64,000 nucleotides of DNA, taken from positions 1 through 64,000 of the forward strand of contig NZ_JAESIY010000016.1 in the NCBI RefSeq assembly GCF_016757215.1, given 5' to 3'. The notes beneath the pieces were generated by a model. That model was not told where the DNA came from and did no database searches. It saw nothing but the letters and a program-made list of their open reading frames with translations. The DNA comes from Fulvivirga sediminis. Lineage in GTDB: Bacteria; Bacteroidota; Bacteroidia; Cytophagales; Cyclobacteriaceae. The position numbers and the translations under genes were made by a program. Below are positions 26,201 through 35,644 of the stretch, piece after piece (the stretch's first letter is position 1; every line of letters starts with the position of its first letter).

Positions 26201-29200
26201 TAGAAAAGCAATATGATTTCTTATTGAAAGAGCTGAAAGCGGAAGGCTTAATGCCTGAGAGAATAGTTCACCTCTGGAATGTGACTAATAGTGACGTATC
26301 AGCAACATCAGTAGATGAGAATATCACTACCGGATTCAATTGTCTGACCTCGTTAGCTAAATCCTATCACCGATATGGGGATAAGGAGCATGAGGTAGTC
26401 ATCTATACGGTAACCTGTAATGTCCACCAAATTATTGGGAATGAAACATTGAATCCAGTTGGCGCGAGCATTTATGGAGCTAGCCGTGTGATTCCGATTG
26501 AATTTGACGCTATAAAGTGTATCAACATAGACATTGGGGATACAGCAGTAGTAGGATCCTTATTGGTCGAAGAATTAAAAGCATCGCAATTTGATGATCT
26601 GACCGTCGGATTTAGAGGTAATAGCAAATGGAGGTTGCAATATAGAAAGCAGCCGGTTATCAAGAGACAGAAGGTACTGGATCAGCTGTTTGAAAAAAAG
26701 AAGGTTATTGTCATTCTTGGCGGGCTTTGTAATAGAAGTAATATCGGATATCTCTACGCGAAATATCTCTCTCAACAAAATCAGGCAGATATAGTGCTGG
26801 TAAGTCGAACAGACTATCCTCCAAGAGAAGAATGGGATAATATTACTAAGGTTGCTCCTGATTTGGCCTCAAAAATCGACCAAATCAGGGAAATAGAGTC
26901 CTACGGAGGAAAAATACATACCTACTCTGCTGATATCACGGCACTCTCTTCGTTGGAAGAGGTGGTCAAAACCATCAAGAATGAAATAGGGGCTGTAAAT
27001 GGAGTAATCAACGTAGCAGGCACTATGACGGGTGATTCCATGGGTCTTATAATAAACGAAGGTGCAGCCTCATCGATTCAGGTACAATTTGATATCAAGA
27101 TTAAGGGGACGATCAATCTTTACGAAGTATTCAAGCATCATGACCTTGATTTTTGCATATTTAGTTCGTCACTAACATCTCTTATGGGGCCATTTTCTGC
27201 CTATGCAGCAGGTAATAACTTCATGGATGCATTCAGCTATTGGATCAAAGATAAGGTTAAGGGAAGATGGTTGACTATTAACTGGGATCACTTACTAGGC
27301 TTTGACGATGATCAGGAAGATCAACCTCTGGCTATTGATCATAATGAAATAATTGACGCTTTCGAGAGAATAATTTCTGATAGTCACCACAATCAGGTGA
27401 TATTGTCTACGGCAGATATACAGGAGAGGATTGACAAAACCTACCGTTTGACAAAGGGAACACAGCGGTTCCAGAAAAGCAACCTTGCTGAATGGTATTA
27501 CAAGCCTGTTTGGAAGAAAGCTGAAATCGAAACGGCTCAAGAGGATACCAGCTCCGCAACAATAATTTTTGCTGATGACATTGTATGTTCGAATAAGTTG
27601 GCAGAGTCTTTATATTCAGATAAACAAGCAGTGATATGGGTTAAAAAAGGAAATGATTTTTTCCATGATAATACTCAATTCACCATTGATCCTAATGCAC
27701 CTGATCATTATGAGAGATTAGTGCAGTATGTTAATGATCTGGGGATCAAAGTTGACACAGTTGATCATTATTGGAGCTCTTATGCATCAGGATATACTGA
27801 TACATATATTGGTTATAATTCTTTATTAAACTTCTCTCAAGCCTGGTCTAAGTATTTTGCAGATCAATTATCGATTCGAGTGATCACTACTGATATGCAT
27901 TGCCTCGAGGACGGTCAACTAGTAAGTGCCGAAAAGGCTGTGATACTTGGACCTGTTAAGGTGATACCGGTGGAGTACCCAACTATTAAGGTACAACTTG
28001 TAGATTTTTCAGGAGGAGAATTAAATGCAGCAAGTGAGGAAGAAAAGACTGCCTTACTCAAGGCGGGAATAAATGTTTCATTTGAAAAAGGTAAGGAGAT
28101 CGTAAGCCTTAGGGATGGACATTTCTACATTCAGAAATATTTACCGGTATCTCTGGAGATAGCTGAGGGTCAAATTTCAGTGAAGAGCGATGGCTTTTAC
28201 TTGCTTACGGGTGGTCTTGGAGGAGTGGCTCTTCAAATTATTGAGTCTTTTTCAGCACTGGCACCGACTAACTTCGTCATCATTGATAACAGAGATTTTC
28301 CTAAAAGTAATCAGTGGGATGAGTTTTTGGATGCAGAGGATACTTGTGAGCAGATAAAAGAAAAGATACTACAACTGCAAGGGGCTGAAATGAATGGTGC
28401 CAGATTGTTGATTTATCAGGCAGATATTTGCAATGAAGAGGCGGTAAAGCAGGTATACGCTGAAGCCAGACAGAGATTCGGAGCATTAAATGGTTTATTT
28501 CATATTGCAGGTAGTATTGACAACGGAGGAATTATTCAGGGAAGGAACGCCAAAGATTCTGAGCAATACCTTGATCCTAAGGTGCGCGGTACAATGATAT
28601 TGGAGAATCTTGTTGTCGATGAAAAACCAGATTTTGCGTTATACTTCTCATCCACCGGTAATATATTCTCCCGCTTGAAATTCGGTCAGGTTGCTTATAA
28701 TGCGGGACATGAGTTTTTAGATGCCTATGTTCATACGCTCCGGGCTAAAAATGTCAATGCTTATAGTGTAAACTGGAATGATTGGCAAGGTACAGGTATA
28801 GCCGCTGAAGCTTCTAAAAATCACCAGTTTACTATCAAAGGGCAGTCCATTGCTTTTGAAGAATTACTATCTGTAAAACCAGTGGAAGGTATACACGCGC
28901 TGTTTGCTATTCTTTCAAATAACGAACAAAGAGTGGCTATCTCGGCCTATGATCTTTCTGAAGTAAGGCGATTCATAGACGAACTCAATTTTTCAGATGT
29001 TACCGAAACTCGTGAGAATAATTCATTGGGTTCAGGTCAACGTCCGGATATAGACACGGTGTATATAGCTCCAGCCAATGATGTCGAAGCGAACGTTATC
29101 TCAACATTTGAAACTACGTTTGGTATGTCAGGCATTGGAGTAGAGGATGATTTCTTCGAATTAGGAGGAGACTCAATCAAGGCGATCTCATCTATATCTA

Positions 29201-32200
29201 TGATGCAGCAAAAATTTGGTTACGATGTGCCGGTAACGACGTTTTTTGAATTGAGAACCGCCAGAAAAATAGCCGAGTTATTAGATGGAGGTATTCCCCT
29301 GCAAGTACAGGAGACCGTTGTGGAAACAGAGGAAGTGGTCGATGGATTTTATGAGCCATTCCCTATTTCACCGATTCAGATGGCGTATTTGATGGGTAAG
29401 AGTGATCATTTTGAAATGGGAGGAATATCTACCAATGTATATCAGGAAAGTGAGCTTAGTGTAGATGTTGAATTATTGAATGAAGCTTTCAATCGCATAT
29501 TGAACAGGCATGCGATGTTGAAAGTGGTTATGCTTCCTGATGGTACCCAGAAATTTCATAATACCGATCATTATGATATTCAGGTTAAAGATCTTAGAAA
29601 CCTTAGTGATAAAGAACAGTCTGAGAATATTGAAGAAGAACGTGCCAGGTTAAGTAATCGTCTGTTTGATGAAACAGTATGGCCATTGTTCGAAATCTCT
29701 GTTTTCAAACTTTCAGACGATAGAAACTATCTCTTCTTCTGTTTTGATCACCTGATCTGTGATGCCGCCAGTATCATGATCTTTGTTAAGGAGTGGGGAA
29801 TGTTACTGAAAGATCCTGCAAAGGAACTCCCGGCATTAAACTATACATACAAAGATTATATGAACAATTTCCATGAGTTGCGCTCAGGTGAAAAGTTTAT
29901 AAAATCTAAAAAATACTGGTTAGATCAATTGGATGATTTTCCGAGTGCACCAGAATTACCATATAAATGTAATCCTTCTGAGATAGACAGGCCTAAATTC
30001 AATAGGAAAAGGAAACTCTTTACAACTGCAGAGTGGGATAAACTAAAAGAAGTTGCTAAGGCTTATCACAGTACACCATCTGTATTGCTGTGCACTGCGT
30101 ATGCCAGAGTATTATCTTTCTGGAGTAATTCGCCAGAACTGGCAATAAACTTAACACTCTTCAATCGATATCCATTTCATGAAGATATTGACCGTGTGGT
30201 TGGTGATTTTACTACACTGGTAATTCTGGGTCTTGACATAAATCCTAATGCGCAATTTGATGAGCAGGTTGAAGGTGTGAGAAATAAACTATTGCAATCA
30301 CTGGATAACCGTTTCTATGACGGTATAGATTTCATCAGAGAGATGAGAAGACACAGGAAAATGGGTACAAGTGCAATTATGCCTTATGTATTTACCAGTG
30401 CCTTATTTGGAGGTGATATCGTAGCTACTGAAGAAGATGCCATCCTTGGATTTTGGGGTGACCAGCGCGATGCTGGTATGGCTGTGTCACAGACTTCCCA
30501 GGTATTTATTGATTGTACGGCGGCAGAACTTAGTGGTGGTCTTGAATTAGTTTGGGATTATGTAGAGGATCTATTCGAAGAAGATATGATCCAGGCTATG
30601 TTTGATCAGTTCATTGCTTCATTGGAATCTGTCATCAATGATAGAAAAGTTCTGGCCTTAAAAGCTCCTGCCGATCATCTCGAGTTATTCAGTGATTTTA
30701 ATTCTACTCAGGCAGAGTTGCCAGAGGTACAATCTGTAATTTCAATTTTTGAATCACGTGTGGAGCAATCACCTGATAATGTGGCTCTGTCATATGATGG
30801 ACTTAGCATCACATACGCAGAATTCAATCGAAAAGTCAATCAACTGGCGAGAAAGCTGAAAAGTGAGGGTATTGAAAAAGGAGATGTTGTAGCGGTTCAT
30901 ATGCATAGATCTCTGGAGATGATGATCGGGATATATGCAGTTATGAAGACAGGCGCAGTCTATCTTCCTGTTCCGATGAATACTCCGACAGAGAGAATGC
31001 TCTATATTCTAGAAGATTCAAAAGCGAAAGCCGTATTGGTCAAGGATAAATTGTCAGCGGCGTTGGCAGCCGTGCAGGCTATCTTGATTGAGGAGGACAC
31101 ATTCGGTCAGTTGGATACAAGCAATCTTAATATATATATTGCAGGAGAAGATTTGGCCTATATGATATATACGTCAGGATCTACGGGCAAACCCAAAGGA
31201 GTGATGGTCGAGCACCTTCCTTTGGTGAATCGATTGAATTGGATGCAAAAGTCCTATCCATTGATTGCCTCAGATCAGCTAGTGCAAAAAACTCCGATTG
31301 GATTTGATGTATCATTATGGGAGCTATTTTGGTGGTCTTTTGGAGGTGCTAGTCTTTCTTTAATGATTCAGGATGAGGAAAAGTCTCCTATGGAGGTATA
31401 CGAGCATCTGGTTTTACAAAACGTTACGGTTGCTCACTTTGTACCGTCAATTTTTGAGATGTTCCTGGATTATGTAAAAAAGGATAACCGCATCTACAAG
31501 TTACAACTAAGGTATATATTTTGTAGCGGTGAAGCTTTGCTTTCCTCACATGTAAAGGCTTTTAATGAGCTATTCAGTGGCTATTCATGTCAATTGATCA
31601 ACCTATACGGACCTACAGAGGCTACTATAGATGTTTCATATTACAATTGTACCTCACAGTCATTGGAATCAACAGTTCCGATAGGCCGACCAATAGATAA
31701 TATTGAGTTATATGTATTGAACGAAGGACTTCAGCCGGTGCCGTTTGGAGTTCCTGGAGAACTTCATATCGCGGGAGTCGGGCTAGCCAGATGTTATGTA
31801 AATGAAGGGTTGACCAAAGAAAGGTTCATTTATAGCGATTCAGTTACCTCATCCAGACTATATAAAACTGGTGATCTGGTCAGACTGAACAAGGATCTTC
31901 AGATCGAATACATTGGTCGTATTGATGATCAGGTGAAAATTAAAGGTAATCGTATAGAGTTAGGGGAAATATCCCAGGTATTATCTACGATTGAAGGTAT
32001 CGACGGAGCTACCGTAGTGGTGCGAAAGTCCGAAGATGGTGAAGAGTATTTATGTGCATACCTAGTTGGTAAAGAGATGCCGGTTCAGGATATCCGTCAG
32101 CTTTTGGGGATCAGCCTCCCGGAATATATGTTGCCAGCTTATTATGTGTTTATGGACGAGATACCATTGACACCGAATGGCAAACTTAATCGAAACCTTC

Positions 32201-35200
32201 TACCAGAACCCGGAAAGGTAATTAATACAGGTAACATCTATCAGGAGCCTATCACTAAGATGGAGGTGCTTTTGATGCCTGTTTGGTATGAAAACCTAAA
32301 GGTCGACAAGGCCAGTATTAATGATAATTACTTTGATCTTGGTGGAGATTCTTTTAGGGCAACTTTTTTAATAACAGAGATTGAGAAAATTGCAGGCCAT
32401 AAAGTGCCCCTTGCTCAACTTTTTAAAACACCAACTCTAAAAGAGTTAGCAGCACATTTGGAAACGCAAACTGAGGTGCGAGCAGGTATTACTAAAGCAC
32501 CAGCTCAGTCGACATACCCATTGTCTGCTCAGCAGGAGCGTATGCTTGTGCTGAATAAGTTATCTCCTCAGTCGACTAATTATAATATTTCCACCGCAAA
32601 GATGATTATCGGTGATTTGGATATCGATCGGGTGGAGAAGGCATTTAATCAGATTATTGATAAGCACGAGATATTGCGTACCACTTTCCATGAAGAGAAT
32701 GGTAGTTATTATCAGCTGGTGAGGAATGAGGTTGATTTTGTTGTGGAGACAATAAAATCTGAAGAGGTCAATGTTGATGAAAGGATTGATAATTTCATTA
32801 AACCTTATAACCTAAGTGAGGGCCCATTATTGAGGGTCGCAGTAATGACAGTTGAGAAGGATCGTCACTATTTGGTGCTCGATATGCATCATATCATTAC
32901 CGACTTGATGTCATTAGGCTTATTGATCAACCAATTCATATCAGCCTACCAAGGCAATGAGATCAATGCTAGTGATTTTCAGTATAAGGATTATGCATAT
33001 TGGCAGACCAATCAGGCTGATAATGAGAAAAGTATGCAGTATTGGAAAGGTCAGTTTGTAGTTGAAATTCCAACCTTAAATTTGCCAACTGATTTTTCAA
33101 GACCTAATGCGCCTACCTATGCCGGAAGCAGATTTACATCAACCTTTGATGAAAATCTGGTTAAAGCATTAGAAGCGATGAGCAGAGAGCATGATGCTAC
33201 CCTGCAAATGACGCTTATGACTTCCTTTTTGATTTTCCTTCATAAAGTTAGTGGACAGAACGACTTGACGGTCGGGTCACCAGTGTTAGATTCAAGACCT
33301 GCTGAACTTGCCGAATCTATGGGGATTTTTGTCAATACCGTAGTATTGAGAAGCGAGATAGATGTACAGTTGACATTTAAAGAGTTACTCCAGCAGGTCA
33401 AAAATAGAATACTTAAAAACTATGAATATCTGGATGTTCAGTTTGAGGACCTGGTGGATGCTTTAGATATACCGAGAGATATCACTCGTAATCCACTATT
33501 TGATGTGTTGTTCGATTTTCAGAATACAGATACGAAGACTGTTAATCTTCCTGGGCTAAAAGTTGATGATTATCAAATAGGGAGAAATAATGCCAATTTT
33601 GATCTATCGTTGGTATTCATGAAGAACGGTGATCAACTTGAACTGACTATAGATTATAAGTCTGATCTCTTCATGGAAGAGACCATTCAAAATTATTTCA
33701 GCTATATCGAATATATCATCGGTCAGATCGTCAAAAGTGATGAATCTAAGATTTCTGAGGTATCTATTCTGACAGATGATGAAAAATTGAAGGTATTAGA
33801 GCAGTTTAATCAAACGCAACAACAAGTACCTCAAGAGTATATTTTAGATCCATTTAGAAGATCACTTCACGAGAATTCGGGCAATCAGGCAGTTTGTTAC
33901 CTTGATGAGTCACTGACGTACGCTGAACTTGATGTATTGTCTGATAAAATAGCAGCATATCTGCAGCATGAGTTTAAAATCCAGAAGGGAGATTTTGTGG
34001 GCCATCTAGCCAATAAAGGCCTTTATACTATTCCTTTGATCTATGGAATAATAAAAGCAGGAGCTGTTTATGTGCCGATGTCTATGGATAATCCTCTTGA
34101 AAGAAGCAAGAGCATTATCAGAGAAGCAGACTTAAAACTGCTTATCTCCAACCATGCAGAAGTGGATCAATTGAAGGATATGTTAAATATCATTGATATT
34201 ACCACTTTGGCGGATTTGGATTATTCAAACGATGTAATACCCGTTGCTTTGAAAGGGGATGATCTTGCCTATGTGATATTTACTTCAGGTTCCACAGGTA
34301 CGCCTAAAGGTGTAATGATCGATCACAGAGCCTTGTACAATAGGATATACTGGATGCAGGATGCTTATTCTATTGACAGCAATGACACGCTCATTCAGAA
34401 AACGCCTTTAGCATTTGATGTTTCTATCTGGGAGTTGTTCTGGTGGTCTTTTACAGGAGCCACGCTCGTCATATTGCCTGATGGTGATGAGAAACAGCCA
34501 GAGAAAATATTGGATGCCATTGCCAAATATGATGTAAGTACTATCCATTTTGTGCCTTCTATGCTAAATGCATTTTTGCATAGCATGAAAGAGCTTCATG
34601 AGCCGATGTTAGGCTCATTGAACAAGATTTTTGTAAGTGGGGAAGCGCTGAGCGCAAATCATGTTGAACTCTTCAATCAAGTGATACTTGCTAGGGATTA
34701 TTCATGTAGGTTGATAAATCTTTATGGTCCTACAGAAGCTACGGTTGATGTGACACATTATGAATGTACATCAGAGAACATAACTAGCAGTATTCCGATA
34801 GGTCAGCCTATTGCGAATATTAGATGCTATATTATTAATACAGAGAGGCAGGTAAATCCTGTGGGAATACCTGGAGAATTGTGTTTGGCGGGAGTAGGTT
34901 TGGCTCAGGGCTACCTCAATAACAAGGAGCTAACAGATGCTGTATTCTTAAACCTGGATGCAGTAGGTGAGAGAGTTTACAAAACCGGGGATTTAACGAG
35001 GTGGTTGCCAGATGGTAATATTGAATACCTCGGCAGAATGGATCATCAGGTGAAGTTGAGGGGGTATCGCATAGAGCTGGGAGAGATAGAGGCCCAATTG
35101 AGCACAAACGCTGATATAGAGCAATGTGTAGTCACCACACAAGGTGAAGGAGAAAATCAAGTGCTTTCTGCCTATTATAAAAGTACACGAGAATTGACAG

Positions 35201-35643
35201 ATAAGGAACTTACTGAATTTCTAATTACCAAAGTTCCGTCATATATGTTGCCGCAGTATTATATAGCTCTTAATGAAATTCCGCTCACTACGAATGGTAA
35301 GGTTAACAGAAAAGCTTTGCCAGCTCCGGATATTAAAACATTGAGCTACGTAAAACCACAAAACGAGATAGAAGAAAAAATTTGTAAGTTATGGGCGGAG
35401 ACTTTGAGTATCAACTCCACGGAAATAAGCACAGACAGAAGTTTCTTTGCTCTTGGGGGAAATTCACTAAAGGCATTGACCTTGATCAGCAAAATCAATA
35501 CTGCTTTTGAGATAGAAATTCCTTTTATGGAGCTGTTTAACCACCAAACGGTTCAGGCTCTTGCTTCATTTATAGAATTGTCTCAGTGGGCAGATATCAA
35601 TGATGAGATGAATAAAGATAAGAAAACAGAGATGGTGATTTGA
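23251..35643 (+). CDS. PKS-NRPS: KS-AT-KR-KR-ACP-Cy-A(Ser)-PCP-C-A(Ser)-PCP
   Basis: This 4130-residue megasynthase has a KS (Cys179, His320, His358), an AT (about 535-840; active-site motif GYSFGE at 630-635, with Tyr where His is usual) and two complete ketoreductase units (KR1 Tyr1318; KR2 Tyr1816), each with its own structural half. An ACP (Ser1975) follows. Next is a Cy-type condensation domain with D-x4-D-x2-S (D2166, D2171, S2174) instead of HHxxxDG. Then come an A domain (code D-V-W-H-F-S-L-I-D), PCP (Ser3034), C domain (HHIITDL 3213-3219), a second A domain (code D-V-W-H-F-S-L-V-D) and PCP (Ser4072). Both A codes are Ser-type, so an oxazoline followed by Ser is plausible. It stops 1 nt before the next ATG. 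The domain order is well supported; which KR works is uncertain. Confidence 0.93.
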   Translation: MNNKENYTGLEIAVVGMSGRFPGSKDLDELWANLREGKELISFFTDEELMANGISEDLIKDSRYVKAKGVLEDVELFDASFFDYTDREANFMDPQLRIFHECVYHALENAGYAGANKPVTGLFAGAGFNPFWVANFLPEFKNFSEIFEISGLNAREYLATRVAYKLDLKGPAMTVQTACSTSLVAIHMGIQSLLAGECDMALAGGVSTLFPSMDLPRKYGMLAQEGMIISPDGHCRPFDQNGTGFMGGDGVGVVVLKRLEDAINDGDQIMAVVKGSAINNDGNAKAGYAAPSVEGQSAVIQNALAISEVDPTTVNYIETHGSGTQLGDPVEVESLRRAYHANGEQYCGIGSIKSNAGHLDAAAGVAGFIKTVLSLKNREMPPSINFSKPNEKIDFENSPFRVNDKLITWERGEAPRRAAVSSFGIGGTNAHIILEEYEVEESVKEQQEQEDVVLLSARSKQSLVKQAEELRQFIKEQKDNISFSDLAYTTQVGRGSFEYRRAVVGKNIDELYNALDPEAIEKKTVKAKSNVSRSVVFVFQGLGGQYVNMGLDLYLKYETFRRSMDEGFVQVKKHLNIHLKSIVYPEKGKENEAKEKINEFEIAQVAVFTFERALAKLLLEFEVEPDVLLGYSFGELVAATIGGCISFEEATRLIVARGKLVGKSMAGGMLSVPLASADIQKYLMPQIEIAIDNGDSCVLSGPREEIVKLEATLKEDRILSLMLPGQFALHSSMMSPLLPEFRSILESISIQPSEIPLISNNTGDWAGAEITHTTYWEKQLCEKVKFSESLEKALQLSNAVMIEIGPGADLTSTIQRYLEADKGHYAINLIRPEAMGMTDHRFLLNKLQRLWLQGLEINWSPLHTLGQRTRISMPGYVFDRKRYWFKDYQKNTPELAPKAVTAIGLSKNENPDEWFYLPTWEKVYSSDRKSFDGIYNWLILSDGSAHTEQLIQSLIAQNQQVTKVTKGRKFERVGRNHYEINPAIEKQYDFLLKELKAEGLMPERIVHLWNVTNSDVSATSVDENITTGFNCLTSLAKSYHRYGDKEHEVVIYTVTCNVHQIIGNETLNPVGASIYGASRVIPIEFDAIKCINIDIGDTAVVGSLLVEELKASQFDDLTVGFRGNSKWRLQYRKQPVIKRQKVLDQLFEKKKVIVILGGLCNRSNIGYLYAKYLSQQNQADIVLVSRTDYPPREEWDNITKVAPDLASKIDQIREIESYGGKIHTYSADITALSSLEEVVKTIKNEIGAVNGVINVAGTMTGDSMGLIINEGAASSIQVQFDIKIKGTINLYEVFKHHDLDFCIFSSSLTSLMGPFSAYAAGNNFMDAFSYWIKDKVKGRWLTINWDHLLGFDDDQEDQPLAIDHNEIIDAFERIISDSHHNQVILSTADIQERIDKTYRLTKGTQRFQKSNLAEWYYKPVWKKAEIETAQEDTSSATIIFADDIVCSNKLAESLYSDKQAVIWVKKGNDFFHDNTQFTIDPNAPDHYERLVQYVNDLGIKVDTVDHYWSSYASGYTDTYIGYNSLLNFSQAWSKYFADQLSIRVITTDMHCLEDGQLVSAEKAVILGPVKVIPVEYPTIKVQLVDFSGGELNAASEEEKTALLKAGINVSFEKGKEIVSLRDGHFYIQKYLPVSLEIAEGQISVKSDGFYLLTGGLGGVALQIIESFSALAPTNFVIIDNRDFPKSNQWDEFLDAEDTCEQIKEKILQLQGAEMNGARLLIYQADICNEEAVKQVYAEARQRFGALNGLFHIAGSIDNGGIIQGRNAKDSEQYLDPKVRGTMILENLVVDEKPDFALYFSSTGNIFSRLKFGQVAYNAGHEFLDAYVHTLRAKNVNAYSVNWNDWQGTGIAAEASKNHQFTIKGQSIAFEELLSVKPVEGIHALFAILSNNEQRVAISAYDLSEVRRFIDELNFSDVTETRENNSLGSGQRPDIDTVYIAPANDVEANVISTFETTFGMSGIGVEDDFFELGGDSIKAISSISMMQQKFGYDVPVTTFFELRTARKIAELLDGGIPLQVQETVVETEEVVDGFYEPFPISPIQMAYLMGKSDHFEMGGISTNVYQESELSVDVELLNEAFNRILNRHAMLKVVMLPDGTQKFHNTDHYDIQVKDLRNLSDKEQSENIEEERARLSNRLFDETVWPLFEISVFKLSDDRNYLFFCFDHLICDAASIMIFVKEWGMLLKDPAKELPALNYTYKDYMNNFHELRSGEKFIKSKKYWLDQLDDFPSAPELPYKCNPSEIDRPKFNRKRKLFTTAEWDKLKEVAKAYHSTPSVLLCTAYARVLSFWSNSPELAINLTLFNRYPFHEDIDRVVGDFTTLVILGLDINPNAQFDEQVEGVRNKLLQSLDNRFYDGIDFIREMRRHRKMGTSAIMPYVFTSALFGGDIVATEEDAILGFWGDQRDAGMAVSQTSQVFIDCTAAELSGGLELVWDYVEDLFEEDMIQAMFDQFIASLESVINDRKVLALKAPADHLELFSDFNSTQAELPEVQSVISIFESRVEQSPDNVALSYDGLSITYAEFNRKVNQLARKLKSEGIEKGDVVAVHMHRSLEMMIGIYAVMKTGAVYLPVPMNTPTERMLYILEDSKAKAVLVKDKLSAALAAVQAILIEEDTFGQLDTSNLNIYIAGEDLAYMIYTSGSTGKPKGVMVEHLPLVNRLNWMQKSYPLIASDQLVQKTPIGFDVSLWELFWWSFGGASLSLMIQDEEKSPMEVYEHLVLQNVTVAHFVPSIFEMFLDYVKKDNRIYKLQLRYIFCSGEALLSSHVKAFNELFSGYSCQLINLYGPTEATIDVSYYNCTSQSLESTVPIGRPIDNIELYVLNEGLQPVPFGVPGELHIAGVGLARCYVNEGLTKERFIYSDSVTSSRLYKTGDLVRLNKDLQIEYIGRIDDQVKIKGNRIELGEISQVLSTIEGIDGATVVVRKSEDGEEYLCAYLVGKEMPVQDIRQLLGISLPEYMLPAYYVFMDEIPLTPNGKLNRNLLPEPGKVINTGNIYQEPITKMEVLLMPVWYENLKVDKASINDNYFDLGGDSFRATFLITEIEKIAGHKVPLAQLFKTPTLKELAAHLETQTEVRAGITKAPAQSTYPLSAQQERMLVLNKLSPQSTNYNISTAKMIIGDLDIDRVEKAFNQIIDKHEILRTTFHEENGSYYQLVRNEVDFVVETIKSEEVNVDERIDNFIKPYNLSEGPLLRVAVMTVEKDRHYLVLDMHHIITDLMSLGLLINQFISAYQGNEINASDFQYKDYAYWQTNQADNEKSMQYWKGQFVVEIPTLNLPTDFSRPNAPTYAGSRFTSTFDENLVKALEAMSREHDATLQMTLMTSFLIFLHKVSGQNDLTVGSPVLDSRPAELAESMGIFVNTVVLRSEIDVQLTFKELLQQVKNRILKNYEYLDVQFEDLVDALDIPRDITRNPLFDVLFDFQNTDTKTVNLPGLKVDDYQIGRNNANFDLSLVFMKNGDQLELTIDYKSDLFMEETIQNYFSYIEYIIGQIVKSDESKISEVSILTDDEKLKVLEQFNQTQQQVPQEYILDPFRRSLHENSGNQAVCYLDESLTYAELDVLSDKIAAYLQHEFKIQKGDFVGHLANKGLYTIPLIYGIIKAGAVYVPMSMDNPLERSKSIIREADLKLLISNHAEVDQLKDMLNIIDITTLADLDYSNDVIPVALKGDDLAYVIFTSGSTGTPKGVMIDHRALYNRIYWMQDAYSIDSNDTLIQKTPLAFDVSIWELFWWSFTGATLVILPDGDEKQPEKILDAIAKYDVSTIHFVPSMLNAFLHSMKELHEPMLGSLNKIFVSGEALSANHVELFNQVILARDYSCRLINLYGPTEATVDVTHYECTSENITSSIPIGQPIANIRCYIINTERQVNPVGIPGELCLAGVGLAQGYLNNKELTDAVFLNLDAVGERVYKTGDLTRWLPDGNIEYLGRMDHQVKLRGYRIELGEIEAQLSTNADIEQCVVTTQGEGENQVLSAYYKSTRELTDKELTEFLITKVPSYMLPQYYIALNEIPLTTNGKVNRKALPAPDIKTLSYVKPQNEIEEKICKLWAETLSINSTEISTDRSFFALGGNSLKALTLISKINTAFEIEIPFMELFNHQTVQALASFIELSQWADINDEMNKDKKTEMVI

Positions 35644-35644
35644 T

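Noticed and set aside
26650..27300. Reading KR1 as an enoylreductase or dehydratase
   Set aside because: It has the Ser...Tyr-x3-Asn catalytic pattern of KRs (Tyr1318, Asn1322) and none of the DH HxxxG or ER motifs.
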